A stretch of 64,000 bases of DNA from Quillaja saponaria (taxonomy: Eukaryota > Streptophyta > Magnoliopsida > Fabales > Quillajaceae), in assembly GCA_029379385.1 (NCBI GenBank), contig CM055613.1, forward strand, positions 10,806,001-10,870,000. The letters are read 5' to 3'. This document shows, one piece after another, positions 1 to 10,895 of this stretch. The position numbers were made by a program, and so were the translations under genes. A model generated the notes under the pieces. That model saw only the letters and a program-made list of their open reading frames with translations, did not search any database and was not told where the DNA came from. Numbering within the stretch: the first letter of the stretch is position 1; every line of letters begins with the position of its first letter.

Positions 1-2300
1 CAGTTGCTGCATTCACAGTTTCAAGGATGAAAATCAACTCCCCTGAAAAGAAAGACCGGAAAGTCAGATCTCAAGGTAATTCATGACAAATATCACTGTA
101 TTACATGAATCACAAGATAAGCCATATGTTATGTAGTTCAACAAGTATATATGCTAAAGAAAAGAACATCCAAAAGGGGAATATTTGGGCAGCTTCAGTG
201 AAGAGAGGAATATTTAATTCTCCTCCTTCCAAGAATCTCTCTTATACATTGTCTAGCTTATATATATTACTATGTTTTGCTTAGCCTTTTCTTTTCTTTT
301 CCATTATTGGGTGAATTTCCTGACCTATAGGAAACGACGACTCCAACTTCCACCTTCAGATTGGAGAGGAGGAAAAGAATTCTGCTACTAAAAATATTTC
401 AGTAGCTTCTCTATCTCCTTTTTCTTCTGTGCGTTTGAACTTTAAATCAATTAACACAAACATTGGAGAAATTAACAACTAGTTGTATATGCTGCAGAGT
501 GAAGAGGAGGAGACGGTTGAAAGTGAAATGCAACAATACCTGCAAGTGGAAAAGAATTGTAGAAGGTTTGAGCTTTTGATATCTGAACAGAACTCAGAAA
601 ATGTTACAGAAATGGAGCTCTTACAGAAATCACTAAAGAACTTCACGCAGAGGAAACAGACCCTTGAACAGAAACTGCTTAAATTGTATGGTTTGAAAAA
701 ACAGCAATCATACATTGCCCAGTTGAGAAGGGAGTTGGAGGAAAAGACATCAGAGTTGGACAGGCTTAACACAACCATAGCTTCTTTGCAGGCTGAGGGG
801 AAAATCCTTCAAGAGAATATTAAAGAGGGTGTTATGAAAAAGGAGCAGCTCGATATGGCCAACAAATTGATAGATAAATTGCAAAAGGATGTCGATGGGA
901 ATGATGTGAAGGAACAGTTATTGATGCTTCAAGAACAAGTCAGTAAATTTCAGAGGTACAACATCTCTGGCAGTGAAGCTACAGTGGTTGATGACAAAGT
1001 TAAAGCTGTTAGAGATATCGAATTAGAAGTTCTGGAGTTGAAGAGGAGAAATAAGGAGCTTGAACTAGAAAAGAGGGAAGTGAGAATCAAGTTGGCTTCT
1101 ACCAAAGCAAGAATTAGAGAGTTTAATGCCCTTTCCGAAATGACACAGGTAGAGAAAAGTTTTACTTACTCATATTTCTGGGACCCTACATCACATTGAA
1201 CTGAAATCTCTCAATGAAAAAGGGAAAAATAAATAAAAATATGAGAAGAAGAAGCCACAGATGAAAATTATTTCACCTAGTAGCCCAGTTCAATTCACAG
1301 TCCAAATTAATTTTTCTCCACACATTCTGATTAATTACTTGTATCTTTCATGTTTTCTTTCTTTCTTTTCTTTCTGCTACAGAGGAAAACCATGGCTAAA
1401 GTCGAAAAGGAGATCACCAGCTTAAGACAAGTGAATAAAGAACTCTCAGATCAAGTTGAAAGATTGAAGAGAAACAGATTTGACATGGTCCAAGAACTTG
1501 TGTTCCAAAGGTGGCTTCATACATGCTTAAGATTTGAAATGCAGTATCATCAAGAACAAGCAGGAAAGTGCTTAAAGCATGATTTTGGCCACAGTTCAGG
1601 CAGAGAATCATATAGGAAAACTAATGCATCAACATATGAGCCAGATTTTGACAGCATTTCTTCTAACACCTCCTTTGTTGACAGCGACGAAATTGATGGT
1701 ACTACTTTTGACAGCTCTTCAAGTAGCAAAAGTAACAATAGCACCAACAAATCTATGTCAATGGTTCCAACAAATCTATCAATACCAAGGACCAATGTTG
1801 ACAGCTCAACCATCACCCTAACCCAGAAATTGCAAAGGCAGAATTCTACCCAGTCTCAGGAGACAACAAGTTTCCCCAGATTGAAGAGAGTTTCATTTAG
1901 TGATTCAGTGAAAACATCAACATATGACTATATGCCAGAGACAACAGAGGATGTAATGGATGATGATAAAATTAGCAGTGACAGTTCTGGCCATGGTATG
2001 GAACTTCATTCAAATATTAATAGCTCAAGTGAAAACATACATGAGCAATCATCAACAAAACTTAATCTTTTGAAGGCAGGCAATTCAAGTGAATGTGCAG
2101 GTAATTCTAACCCTGTCAACAATAGTAGCATTGCTGAGGAAAAAAAAAGCAGGGTTGATGTCATCCATCTAGGTGAGTTGAATTCAAGACGCCCAAATGT
2201 CCTTCCAAAAACTGACATGGCTAAGGTCTCAGTAGAGCAGCTTGTAGCTGTTCTTATCTTCTTTGTGATCATGTGGCTAGCATATTTATTTAGTAAATGA
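1..2300 (+). CDS. CHUP1-family coiled-coil protein with C-terminal membrane anchor (5' end outside window)
   Basis: Exons read by hand: <1-75, 331-428, 498-1148 and 1383-2300 (stop TGA); phases agree at every junction. The visible product is about 596 residues. Exon 1 encodes the end of a hydrophobic N-terminus (VAAFTV) followed by a basic stretch, as in CHUP1, where this segment targets the chloroplast outer envelope. Exon 3 is a long Glu/Lys/Leu-rich coiled coil. Exon 4 opens with more coiled coil and the family signature ELVFQRWLHTCLRFEMQY (CHUP1 has LVYLRWVNACLRYEL). After that the CHUP1 proline-rich and actin-nucleating C-terminal part is absent. Instead there is a Ser/Asn/Thr-rich low-complexity region ending in a single membrane segment (QLVAVLIFFVIMWLAYLF) and SK at the C-terminus. 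The shape resembles the Arabidopsis 'actin binding protein family' relative AR791, recalled from memory. CHUP1 links chloroplasts to actin; a similar role here is inference. The second intron is only 69 nt. Confidence 0.85.
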
Positions 2301-2533
2301 TACCTTGTTTACTTATGAATTGTACTAGTAATGTTAGATCGGACCTGACTATGATTATCTAATGCAACAACTTTTTATTAGTGTTATGATCAGTATTAAG
2401 GAGTAGTTTCTAGGATTCTCTTGTTCAGTATACACCAGTGTCACACCTGATCACTCCACCAATTTCTCTACAAAGAAAAAGTCCAATCTCCATCCAAACC
2501 CATATCTAAAAACTACTAAACCCCACTCCTCTC

Positions 2534-2555
2534 CACGTGTCCCTGCTGCGTGTCT
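2534..2555 (+). promoter_or_regulatory. ABRE-like pair upstream of the oleosin gene
   Basis: CACGTGTC at 2534-2541 contains a G-box and the ABRE core ACGTGTC. A second related core, GCGTGTC, follows at 2548-2554. Such cores bind bZIP factors in abscisic-acid and seed-maturation promoters. They lie about 130 bp before the oleosin ATG and about 60 bp before its TATA box. This fits seed expression, but function is inferred from motif and position only. No RY element (CATGCA) was seen in the 370 bp between the two genes. Confidence 0.55.
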
Positions 2556-2601
2556 ACAAAACAGAACCCACCCCACATCTGTCCCGCAAGACCCTTTCTT
2601 C

Positions 2602-2606
2602 TATAA
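2602..2606 (+). promoter_or_regulatory. TATA box of the oleosin gene
   Basis: TATAA lies 61 bp before the oleosin ATG, with the ABRE-like pair just upstream. Spacing implies a 5' UTR of about 30 nt. Confidence 0.5.
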
Positions 2607-2666
2607 CCTTCACCATTTCTCTTGTGAGTCACTCTTTACCTCTTCTCAAATCTTTAGCTCTCTACC

Positions 2667-3158
2667 ATGGGTGATCGTTACCCCAGCTCAGCCCAAACCC
2701 AGAGAGCCACAAGACCCATTACCACCTCCGGCGCGACATTTCTTCGAAAACTTCAAGAGCATGCACCGAACTCAACCCAATTCGTTGGGATTTTAACCCT
2801 CCTAATTACAGGCTCCATTTTGCTCATCCTCACCGGACTAACCGTGACAGGCACCGTTTTGGGTCTGATCTTCTTCACGCCATTGATCATAGTATCTAGC
2901 CCGATATGGATCCCAGTCGGCACCATCCTATTCCTAACCACAGCCGGGTTCTTGTCATTGTGTGGATTCGGTTTCGTCACAGTGGCCACCCTATCATGGA
3001 TGTACCGGTATGTTAGGGGGCTCCAGCCGCCGGGTTCAGACCGAGTCGATTACGCTCGGAGCCGAATTTACGACACGGCAAGCCATGTGAAAGACTACGC
3101 GAGGGAATATGGTGGGTATTTGCAGAGTAAGGTGAAGGATGCAGCTCCTGGAGCTTGA
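2667..3158 (+). CDS. Oleosin, low-molecular-weight (L) type
   Basis: Single exon, 163 residues. Oleosins coat seed oil bodies and keep them from fusing. The protein has a short polar N-terminus (about residues 1-36), a long uncharged hairpin (about 37-110) and an amphipathic C-terminal helix. The diagnostic proline knot PX5SPX3P is intact at Pro72, Pro79 and Pro83 ([13 protein letters not shown]). The C-terminal part has no extra insertion of about 18 residues, which marks the L rather than the H class. The start is the first ATG after the TATA box and sits in a good context (ACCATGG). The gene lies 366 bp downstream of the CHUP1-like stop on the same strand but has its own promoter signals. 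Intronless structure is common in this family. Confidence 0.96.
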   Translation: MGDRYPSSAQTQRATRPITTSGATFLRKLQEHAPNSTQFVGILTLLITGSILLILTGLTVTGTVLGLIFFTPLIIVSSPIWIPVGTILFLTTAGFLSLCGFGFVTVATLSWMYRYVRGLQPPGSDRVDYARSRIYDTASHVKDYAREYGGYLQSKVKDAAPGA

Positions 3159-3848
3159 CCGATAATGAAGACTAAACCGGGGTTTTTTGGATCTGTTTGG
3201 TTGTCTGGTATTTTTATCGTTGAGTGGTTTTTTTTTTTTTTTCCTTAAATAGGAATTTTCTGTTTTGGGCTTCGACATTAGGATGTGTAATGGGTTTGAA
3301 CTTTGTTAGATGTATTTGGGCTTTGTATTGAATTCATTAGTATCATTAAAATGTTTTAAGAATGGGATCAAATTTTGGCGTCATCTTTATCCCATAATCC
3401 AGTCAAGAGTCGTATAATGATTTCATAATTATATATTTTAAATTAATTATAAATATTAAATATATAATAAAATAAAAGAAGATAATTTTATATTAAAAAA
3501 ATAAAAAAAATTAAATATAGTTTTTAATGATTATTACTATAACTGATATTTTTTTTTTAAATATATAAAACTGTATAGTTTTTAGAGTAATATTAATATA
3601 ATTATCTCATTAATTTTTAATATAAAATATAAATAATTTTATTAATTTTTAATATGATTAATAATTATTTTTAAAAAACAATTCGGTTCAATTAAAAATA
3701 ACAGTTATCAATATTATCAGTTTTTCGATTTTGATTGATTTATTATTTGTTATCAAGTAATAGTTCAATCATATTAAATTTTTTATTTTTTAAATAATTA
3801 ATTAGTTTGATTTTTAAAAAATAATAATAATAATCAGGTAACGGTGCA

Positions 3849-3920
3849 TCCAGTTAGACAATAATATTAGTTCGGTTTTTTGAATCCAGTTAGACAATAA
3901 TATTAGTTCAGTTTTTTGAA
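3849..3920. repeat. 36-bp tandem duplication
   Basis: Two abutting 36-bp copies (3849-3884 and 3885-3920) differ at one base. They lie in AT-rich intergenic DNA; no coding potential is seen. Confidence 0.9.
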
Positions 3921-4879
3921 AAGAAAAGTGTGAGAAATTCATGAAACACATGTCAAAGAATTTTTGTGGTTGCAATTATATACTGAGTTTTAGTTTCATT
4001 TATTACTAATGATTTTCATTATTGATTTTGATTAAGTTTTGTTTATGATGAGATTTTTTCCTGATTGAGTCTAATAATGAATTTTTATTTTTTATGAATT
4101 TTTCTTAAATTCTTTTGTAGATTAAAAAAATTAACATCAAGAACCCATTCTTAATTTGAGCAGAGCTTGCAGAGAAACATGGAACAGGAAGCCATTTCCG
4201 CTCCAAGTATACGGAGAGAGAAAAGGAGAATTGCATGGGGAAATAAAATCTTGGTTTGAAATTTTCTTATGCAAACTATTATTGTAGCCTTCAAATTTTG
4301 ATTAAAATATCATACAAAATTATGAATACAATATTTATTGATCGATAATAAAATGAACAGAATATTAAGTTTTAATAAGTAAATACTCACTTGGACTTGA
4401 TTCATGTCGTACGAATATATTAAAGTTAGAAAAAATTAAAATACTCAAAAATAAGAATATATAGATCACATAAAAAAATGAACCAATAAATACAATGAAT
4501 ATTTAATTTAAAATTGTGGATACTATATTTATAATGAGTTAAGTATTATTGAAGTATCTAAATTTAATTGAGTAAATAACTAAAAATATTAGAGAAAAAA
4601 GAAAATGAATATCTAATCGTGACGGTTAAGTATTATTGAAGTATCTGAAATTTAATCTCCACGATCTAATTACAAGTTCTATTTTATTACTAAAAATACT
4701 ATTTTTTAAGTATTAATAAATTATCTTTCTTGCATTGCTATTTTTGTAATTTTTTAATATTTGTTTTCTCGTTTTTCCTTTCATTATATTTATTTTTTAT
4801 ATATATAATTATTTTATTTATTTGTCCTTCATGTTTGGTTGGCTGAAGAAAAAATAAATCTAAATGCTTGAAAATTTGA

Positions 4880-5065
4880 GATAAAAATTTAACAAGTTTA
4901 ACTCATGAATAGAGAATAATTAAATGAGTATATGTGTAAAAAATAACTAATACAACTAACACACAGGCAAGTAGATAAAAATTTAACAAGTTTAACTCAT
5001 GAAAAGAGAAAAATTAAATGAGTATATGTGTAAAAAGAACTAACACAACTAACACATGGGCAAGT
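4880..5065. repeat. ~93-bp tandem duplication
   Basis: Copy 1 (4880-4973) and copy 2 (4974-5065) are directly adjacent and nearly identical, with a few substitutions and small indels. Both begin GATAAAAATTTAACAAG. The repeat is noncoding. Confidence 0.88.
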
Positions 5066-7648
5066 TTATTATTACTAATGAATCATCAATTTTTTTATAA
5101 AATATTTTGTAGTGCCTCAAATAATACAAAAAGAGAGAGTTTAATCCCTTAAATGAAAAGAGTGTTAAAGTCATGTATGGGAATCAAACCCACGACATGG
5201 ATGTGAGGGAGAGAGTCTTAGACATTGATAGTATATCACTTAATCAATGCTCTACTGATACTAATCATATTCACTAATGTGTATTTACTTTTACTTTTAA
5301 TTTTTATTTATTTATTTTTTACTTTCTTTCATAACTAGACAAATTGTATAATAAATATTCAAGGGTCATATTTACAAAAATTATCAGATTTTATAGAAAT
5401 AAAAATATAAATGTACATTTCTAAAAGGAAAAAAGGTAAATATTTATAAATAAATAAATAAAAAATTCCCAAAAATTATAAGGGATACATTTATATAGAT
5501 GCTCTAATTTCATAAGGACAAAACTATAAATGTGCATCTCTAAAAGACAAAATTAAATTTTCAAAAATTATGCGGGTCTAAAATTATACAAGTATATTTT
5601 TCAAGTAAATTTTCTCAAATCTAGCATGGGCCAAAGTTAAAAATAATATATATTTATAAGATAAAAGTAAATTTTTCCAAAATTCTATAGGGTTCATGAC
5701 CCTACGTGTCTCCACTACCGTCTGTCATTTAGAATTAGTGATAAAAAATAATTTCTCACATAATTTTCTCGTGCATATATAAATTAATAAGAACTTGTAA
5801 TAAATTCTTTGAAAAGGGTATGAATGTAATAATACTTATATGACATTTGTGATTGGAATCTAGCTATTTCTGCGAATGTCACTTTACTCATTTGTGATAT
5901 GAGTTAGAATTACATCTACCTAATTTTATTTTATTTATCACTAAATTCACATGTGATTGACACTATGATTTCAATATATATATTTTTTTATCAATTTAAT
6001 CTAATATTTCTTTAAATTGACTCAAACTAACTCTAAATTAATCAGAATTAATTTAGTAAAATATAAAATGCTAGAGAACAAATCAACAATTCAAATAAAT
6101 TGATTCTTATGATAAAGAAAATAAAATGTTTAATTTCCTCTACAATATTTCATTTACTAGCAATCAGTTTTATCTAAAATACTATATTGGGTACACAATC
6201 TACACCTTGAAGAAAAACACAAATTAATTCTAAATCCAACTAAAATGAGTATCATAATCTATTTGTTGTTTTAGGTAATTGTATATCCAATGTAATTAAC
6301 TGCTAAATGTTATATAGGCTTGGGAAAACTAAATAGAAAATTAGGTTGATTACTATAGGTTGAGGAAATATAAACAAAAAAATAAAATAAAAAATAGGTT
6401 GAAGACAGATTCGACTCTATTAAATGATTACATAAATTTGTGGAATATTTCCACTTAATTCACTTCCTTGTTCTAAAATTGTTAGTCAAATAACATATTC
6501 AAAATTATAATCCAATTGGAAAACTATATTAAAAAATTATTATAAAGTCACCAACTATTTAGCAAAAAAAAAAAAAAGAAAAGAAAAGAAAATCAAGGTG
6601 ACTATATGTTATCTTAATTGCAAGAATATGCAAATTAGGAGCCTTCAATTAATTTCTTATGTAAATCGACTTTTCTTAATTTGTTCGACATCATCAAGTT
6701 AGAATTCAAACTTTAAAGAGATGAGTTCTATGTGATAATTTGTACAATATATGAGGAGATTCTTACTTGTACATATAACTTCTTTTTTTAATGTTTAAAT
6801 AAATTATAAATTATATTAAATTAAATAATTGATCCTTGAAGTTCATATCCGTTAAGAATAAGTTTGAGTTTTGATAAGATTCATACATGTCATCCCTAGT
6901 CTTAATTACTAATTACTAATGTAATAAGTATTAACACTTAAGTGCGACGTCAGGCTAATTATTATACGTGTTTAATTTATTAAAACAATTTATTATTATA
7001 CATGTTTAATTTATCAAAAATTAATAATGAATACACATCCAATAAATCAGAAATTAATAACAATAACATCTACCTTTACACACCTTAAGAAAAACAATAA
7101 TAATTAAAATTATTAATAAAAAAACCTAAAAATATTTAGATATAAAATTGAAGAGCATAAATATATAGCATTTCTCGGTAATATGATATTTGATATTTAA
7201 ATAATCTTAATTATGTTTTTTTTAAATTCGAAAAGTCTTTTATACATATGTAATAATTAATACTTATATTTTTATTAGCATTGATTTTTCATTAATTATA
7301 CAAATTCAATAATTGAATCGGAATCACACACCCTCAAATCTGAAATTTACAATATATCATCATTATTTTATCAACCAAGTCAAAACTAATATAATTACTT
7401 CTAAACTGGTACATGCTAAGATACATGGAAAGAGGAAGAAGAAAAAAAAAAAGCAACATTTAATTAAGCAGGTATTTCCTTGGTAAACGACTACTTTTTT
7501 CCCCACCAATAAAGCCACAAACGACACGTCGTTGCAAGATACCCAGAGAAAAGGGATCAAATATCTGTAAGTCTGTAACGGTAACCCCTCTCCCATCCAA
7601 TAACATTGTACTGTGAACTGCCTACATATCTAACCGGCAGTGATGCAA

Positions 7649-8116
7649 TCAAAGCTCTTGTTCCAGACGGCGAGTGAGATATCCAGGCAACGGACTCGCA
7701 CGTGGCGACCTCATGGGAATTTCATTCAGCTGCTTCCCGTAATTATCATAATAAATTACGCCCGAGTAATCCAACGGCTGACATTTGTCACCCATCAAGA
7801 TCGTCCTTTGCCAGACCCCACCATCTCCCCAATCCTCAGTATCTGTTTGCTCATCGTTCTTCTTCTTGTGATGAACAAACGGTATCGTTTTGCTGCTTAT
7901 GTTGGTTAACAGCTGCTTTGGCTTCGACAACGGTGACCTCGGCGACCTCGGCTCTATTCTTGAATTATTAGGCTTCGGCTTCGTCTTCGGCGTCACTGAA
8001 AGCCGGCTGGTTTGCTTGGTAAATAAAGCGAAAAGAGCCGATATACTCATGCGCAAGCCTTTGGTGTGCCGCTTCGGTGAGCCGGAGTCATGTTCAGGCG
8101 ACGTAGCACGGATCAT
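7649..8116 (-). CDS. Small plant protein of unknown function (GDKCQPLDYSGVIYYD motif)
   Basis: Intronless, 155 residues. No function is assigned. The N-terminal part is basic and Ser/Pro-rich. The C-terminal half holds the block VWQRTILMGDKCQPLDYSG followed by VIYYD, then SPRASPLPGYL. I recognise this block from a family of small uncharacterised land-plant proteins; that recognition is from memory. No signal peptide or membrane segment is evident. This ATG is the first after a good TATA box, with no upstream ATG in the short leader, which supports the start. GC content is clearly higher than in the flanking DNA, as expected of real coding sequence, and overlapping frames on the other strand are shadows of it. 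Confidence 0.82.
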   Translation of the reverse strand: MIRATSPEHDSGSPKRHTKGLRMSISALFALFTKQTSRLSVTPKTKPKPNNSRIEPRSPRSPLSKPKQLLTNISSKTIPFVHHKKKNDEQTDTEDWGDGGVWQRTILMGDKCQPLDYSGVIYYDNYGKQLNEIPMRSPRASPLPGYLTRRLEQEL

Positions 8117-8182
8117 GTCGAACTTTTTGTATTTTGCTGAAGCTTCTCAACTCTACGAAGAAAATGCTAGGGTCTGAGGGCA

Positions 8183-8190
8183 TATATATA
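8183..8190 (-). promoter_or_regulatory. TATA box for the small gene at 7649-8116
   Basis: TATATATA on the minus strand lies about 67 nt before the ATG at 8116, a normal plant core-promoter spacing. Confidence 0.5.
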
Positions 8191-9853
8191 GGTGTGAAAT
8201 GGGTTTAGGTGACCGGTAATAGCCCTTGGTTTAAAAAGTTGACTGGTTCCAATTTTTAATTTTTTTTTTTTTTTTATAGTATTTTTACTTACACAGACTC
8301 AGTATGTAGCATCTACCGACTTTGGACACTACTGGTGGTGAGGTTAAATACTTAATTGGCACTCGAGAGAAGCAACAAATGTCAATTAATTATTACTTCA
8401 ATAGTGAAATAGAGAGGTCTCAGTTTGAAATTCCACAATCGATTATATATAAATATGAATTATTTATGTTACCTTATTTAAGTTATTGATTGTTAAATTA
8501 ATTTGAATCATCATGATATGTGATTGAAATGTGATTGATGTATATATATATTTCAGTTATAATTTAGCTCATTTAGCATAATATTAAACTTTAGTTTTTT
8601 TTTTTCCTTTCTTAAGTTGTGGGTTTGATAATTTGAAAAAAGTTTTATAAACTTTTTGATTCAAAAACAATATGTAAATTGATTTGAGAACTGTACATTT
8701 TTTTTTTTTTTCTGGCACAAAAAAAACTGTGCATTTTACCTGCTGGTATCTTCTTTTTTCCACAAGCGACGTGCAAAAGTGAAGTTGACATAGTAATATA
8801 AGTGTGGGCCAAGTGGGTGTCACACTTTGCATCTAGGAAAGTTATTTTGTGTGCGCTTCTCATTTTTCAAGGGCCCACCAACTTGTGTGAATGCTGACCT
8901 ACTCTCAATAGTCTCAATATCAAACTTCAAGATCTACCCATTTTATTACTTTAGCTAATCATTCGAGGAATTAATGAAATGCAGCTATATGTAGTAATCA
9001 AGGAGTTGAACATAACTTTGATCAAGCTAATGGCAAAGATACATCTCAATGAACTAAATAAATAGACTAGTTTGCTATCTTCATATTAATTTTTTTATTC
9101 ATCAAGAAGTATTGTTTTCATGTTTTTTTTTTTTTTTTTTTTACTGAAAGATTTGAATTTAAAGATTTCTAAATAAATAAAGTTGCGAATTGAATTAGGA
9201 TATTAAAGAATTATTCTTTTCCCAAAAAGATTCAATAATAATTAATTGGCATAGCATTCTATCATTTTGATATTGATCTTTTTTAATGTAATATATAATT
9301 AGGCCTTAGTTTAACAAACTTTTCTCCTATTTACAGTACCAAGTTGGCCACAATATCCTCTAGAAAAGAAGAGGAAAGAAGTCAATTTATAACTATGAAT
9401 ATCAAATAGACAAATACAGGAAAGTATTGGTGATACAAGAACCACATATATAGAAATGGAAAAACAACCGAAAATGACCAAATAATTGAACAAGGATCAA
9501 ATTTGATTACTTAATGGTAGGTTACCTTCCATTTTCTTTTCTTTTTTTCTTTTTTTGGTACAGGTTACCTTCAATTTTCAATTGTACAATATATAGCAAC
9601 TGGTTTAGAAGATTAGGTCAGCTCTCTTTAATTAATTACACAACCCTAAAATGTCTTTGTCATATGTATTTTCAACCCAAACCCATTGCACAAGTTGGAG
9701 TCAAATATGACCTGAATTCTGACCCGACCCCTTAGAAGTACTAAGGGGGCAATTTCTATAAACAATTTTATGTAATTCTTTATATGAGTAATGCTGACTA
9801 ATCCTCTACTAAACAAATAAGAAAGAAATTGGGAAAGTACTTGGAAATCAGAT

Positions 9854-9906
9854 AACAAAGAAATTGATAAGGTGAATCGTTGATGGCAACTTAAAGAGGG
9901 GCGTGT
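9854..9906. repeat. Dispersed ~50-bp repeat, copy 1
   Basis: This stretch begins AACAAAGAAATTGATAAGG and recurs in the same orientation at 10842-10895 with only a few mismatches, about 1 kb away. It may be the residue of a duplicated or transposed sequence. No coding function is recognised. Confidence 0.8.
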
Positions 9907-10841
9907 ATTAGGAACTATCAAACGGCTGTGAATAATCTAAGATTATTAATTCAAATTCTAATACAAAGTATGCAGTGGTGTTGATATAACAATTTAAAAA
10001 AATAAAATAAAATCTAAAAGGTGCTGATTAAGACTTAAATTATATGTTTGATCTTTATAATTTAATTAAGAATTCAGTTTTGTCCCCATATTTCCAAAAG
10101 TTAAAATATTATTCAACAATTTTAAAAATTACACAATATGATATATGTTGTCTCTCCTTTTAAATTTAACTTTATGAAAGAGACATGTCAATGATATAAA
10201 ACAATAATTTGACATATTAATTAATAATAAAAATCTTAATTTTTATCTTTTTTTTTTTTTTAAATGTAAAAAATGTGAAATCCCCAAACTCCTTAAATCC
10301 CTAAGAATCCCAGAAATCACAAAATTCCAACTACCCAAATTGACAAACCTACAATCACAAATCTGAACTAGCTAATTTGGCTAGCTTTAATGAATTATCT
10401 AGTTTTCTTCTCCCCGTAGCACAATGTCCACATTATGCAAGATTGACAAACCTAGAGCCATATATTTCTCTTCTCCAAATATAAATCAAAGAGGATGACA
10501 TCGATGGGATAAGTCAAAGTAACACCCATAATCATCAAATCAATAAAATGAAACAGAAATCAATATATAATATACCCATGAAAATTGAACCTAATTCATA
10601 GAATGATTCAAAGTAACACTCAATAATTTTTTATCACAGCCTAGAAAATTAGAGAGGATAACATCGAGGAACAAATCCATTATTGGTGTCTTGATGTTCT
10701 TCCCCTATAAATTAAAGCAAAGTATATATTTGCTAAAAACATAAGAAAAGTTGTGAATACTCAGCCAGATGTGAATTATTGAGTATACATGTGAGTAGGA
10801 GGACACGCTAGGTGGATTTGGTGGTTTGAGTGGTGAGAGAG

Positions 10842-10895
10842 AACAAAGAAATTGATAAGGTGAATCGTTGATGGCAACTTGAAGAGGGGTATGTA
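10842..10895. repeat. Dispersed ~50-bp repeat, copy 2
   Basis: Direct partner of 9854-9906. The match covers the A/G-rich start, the central TGAATCGTTGATGGCAACTT and the following AGAGGGG. Confidence 0.8.

Larger units (their letters stand above)
3280..7640. other. AT-rich intergenic region
   Basis: There is no gene I can support between the oleosin and the small gene at 7649. The DNA is very AT-rich, with many poly-A and poly-T runs and two tandem duplications listed separately. The short open frames here have no recognisable composition or motif. Confidence 0.7.

Noticed and set aside
3849..5065. Spaced or tandem repeats considered as a CRISPR-like array
   Set aside because: Only two copies of each unit, no regular spacers, and the DNA is clearly a plant nuclear genome.
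5170..5262. Possible tRNA-like or SINE-like sequence (GGGAATCAAACCCACGAC)
   Set aside because: It resembles the reverse complement of a T arm, but no cloverleaf or A/B box pair could be built.
7640..8177. Several open frames on the plus strand opposite the small gene
   Set aside because: They are antisense shadows of the 155-residue minus-strand gene, which has the better motif, TATA box and start.
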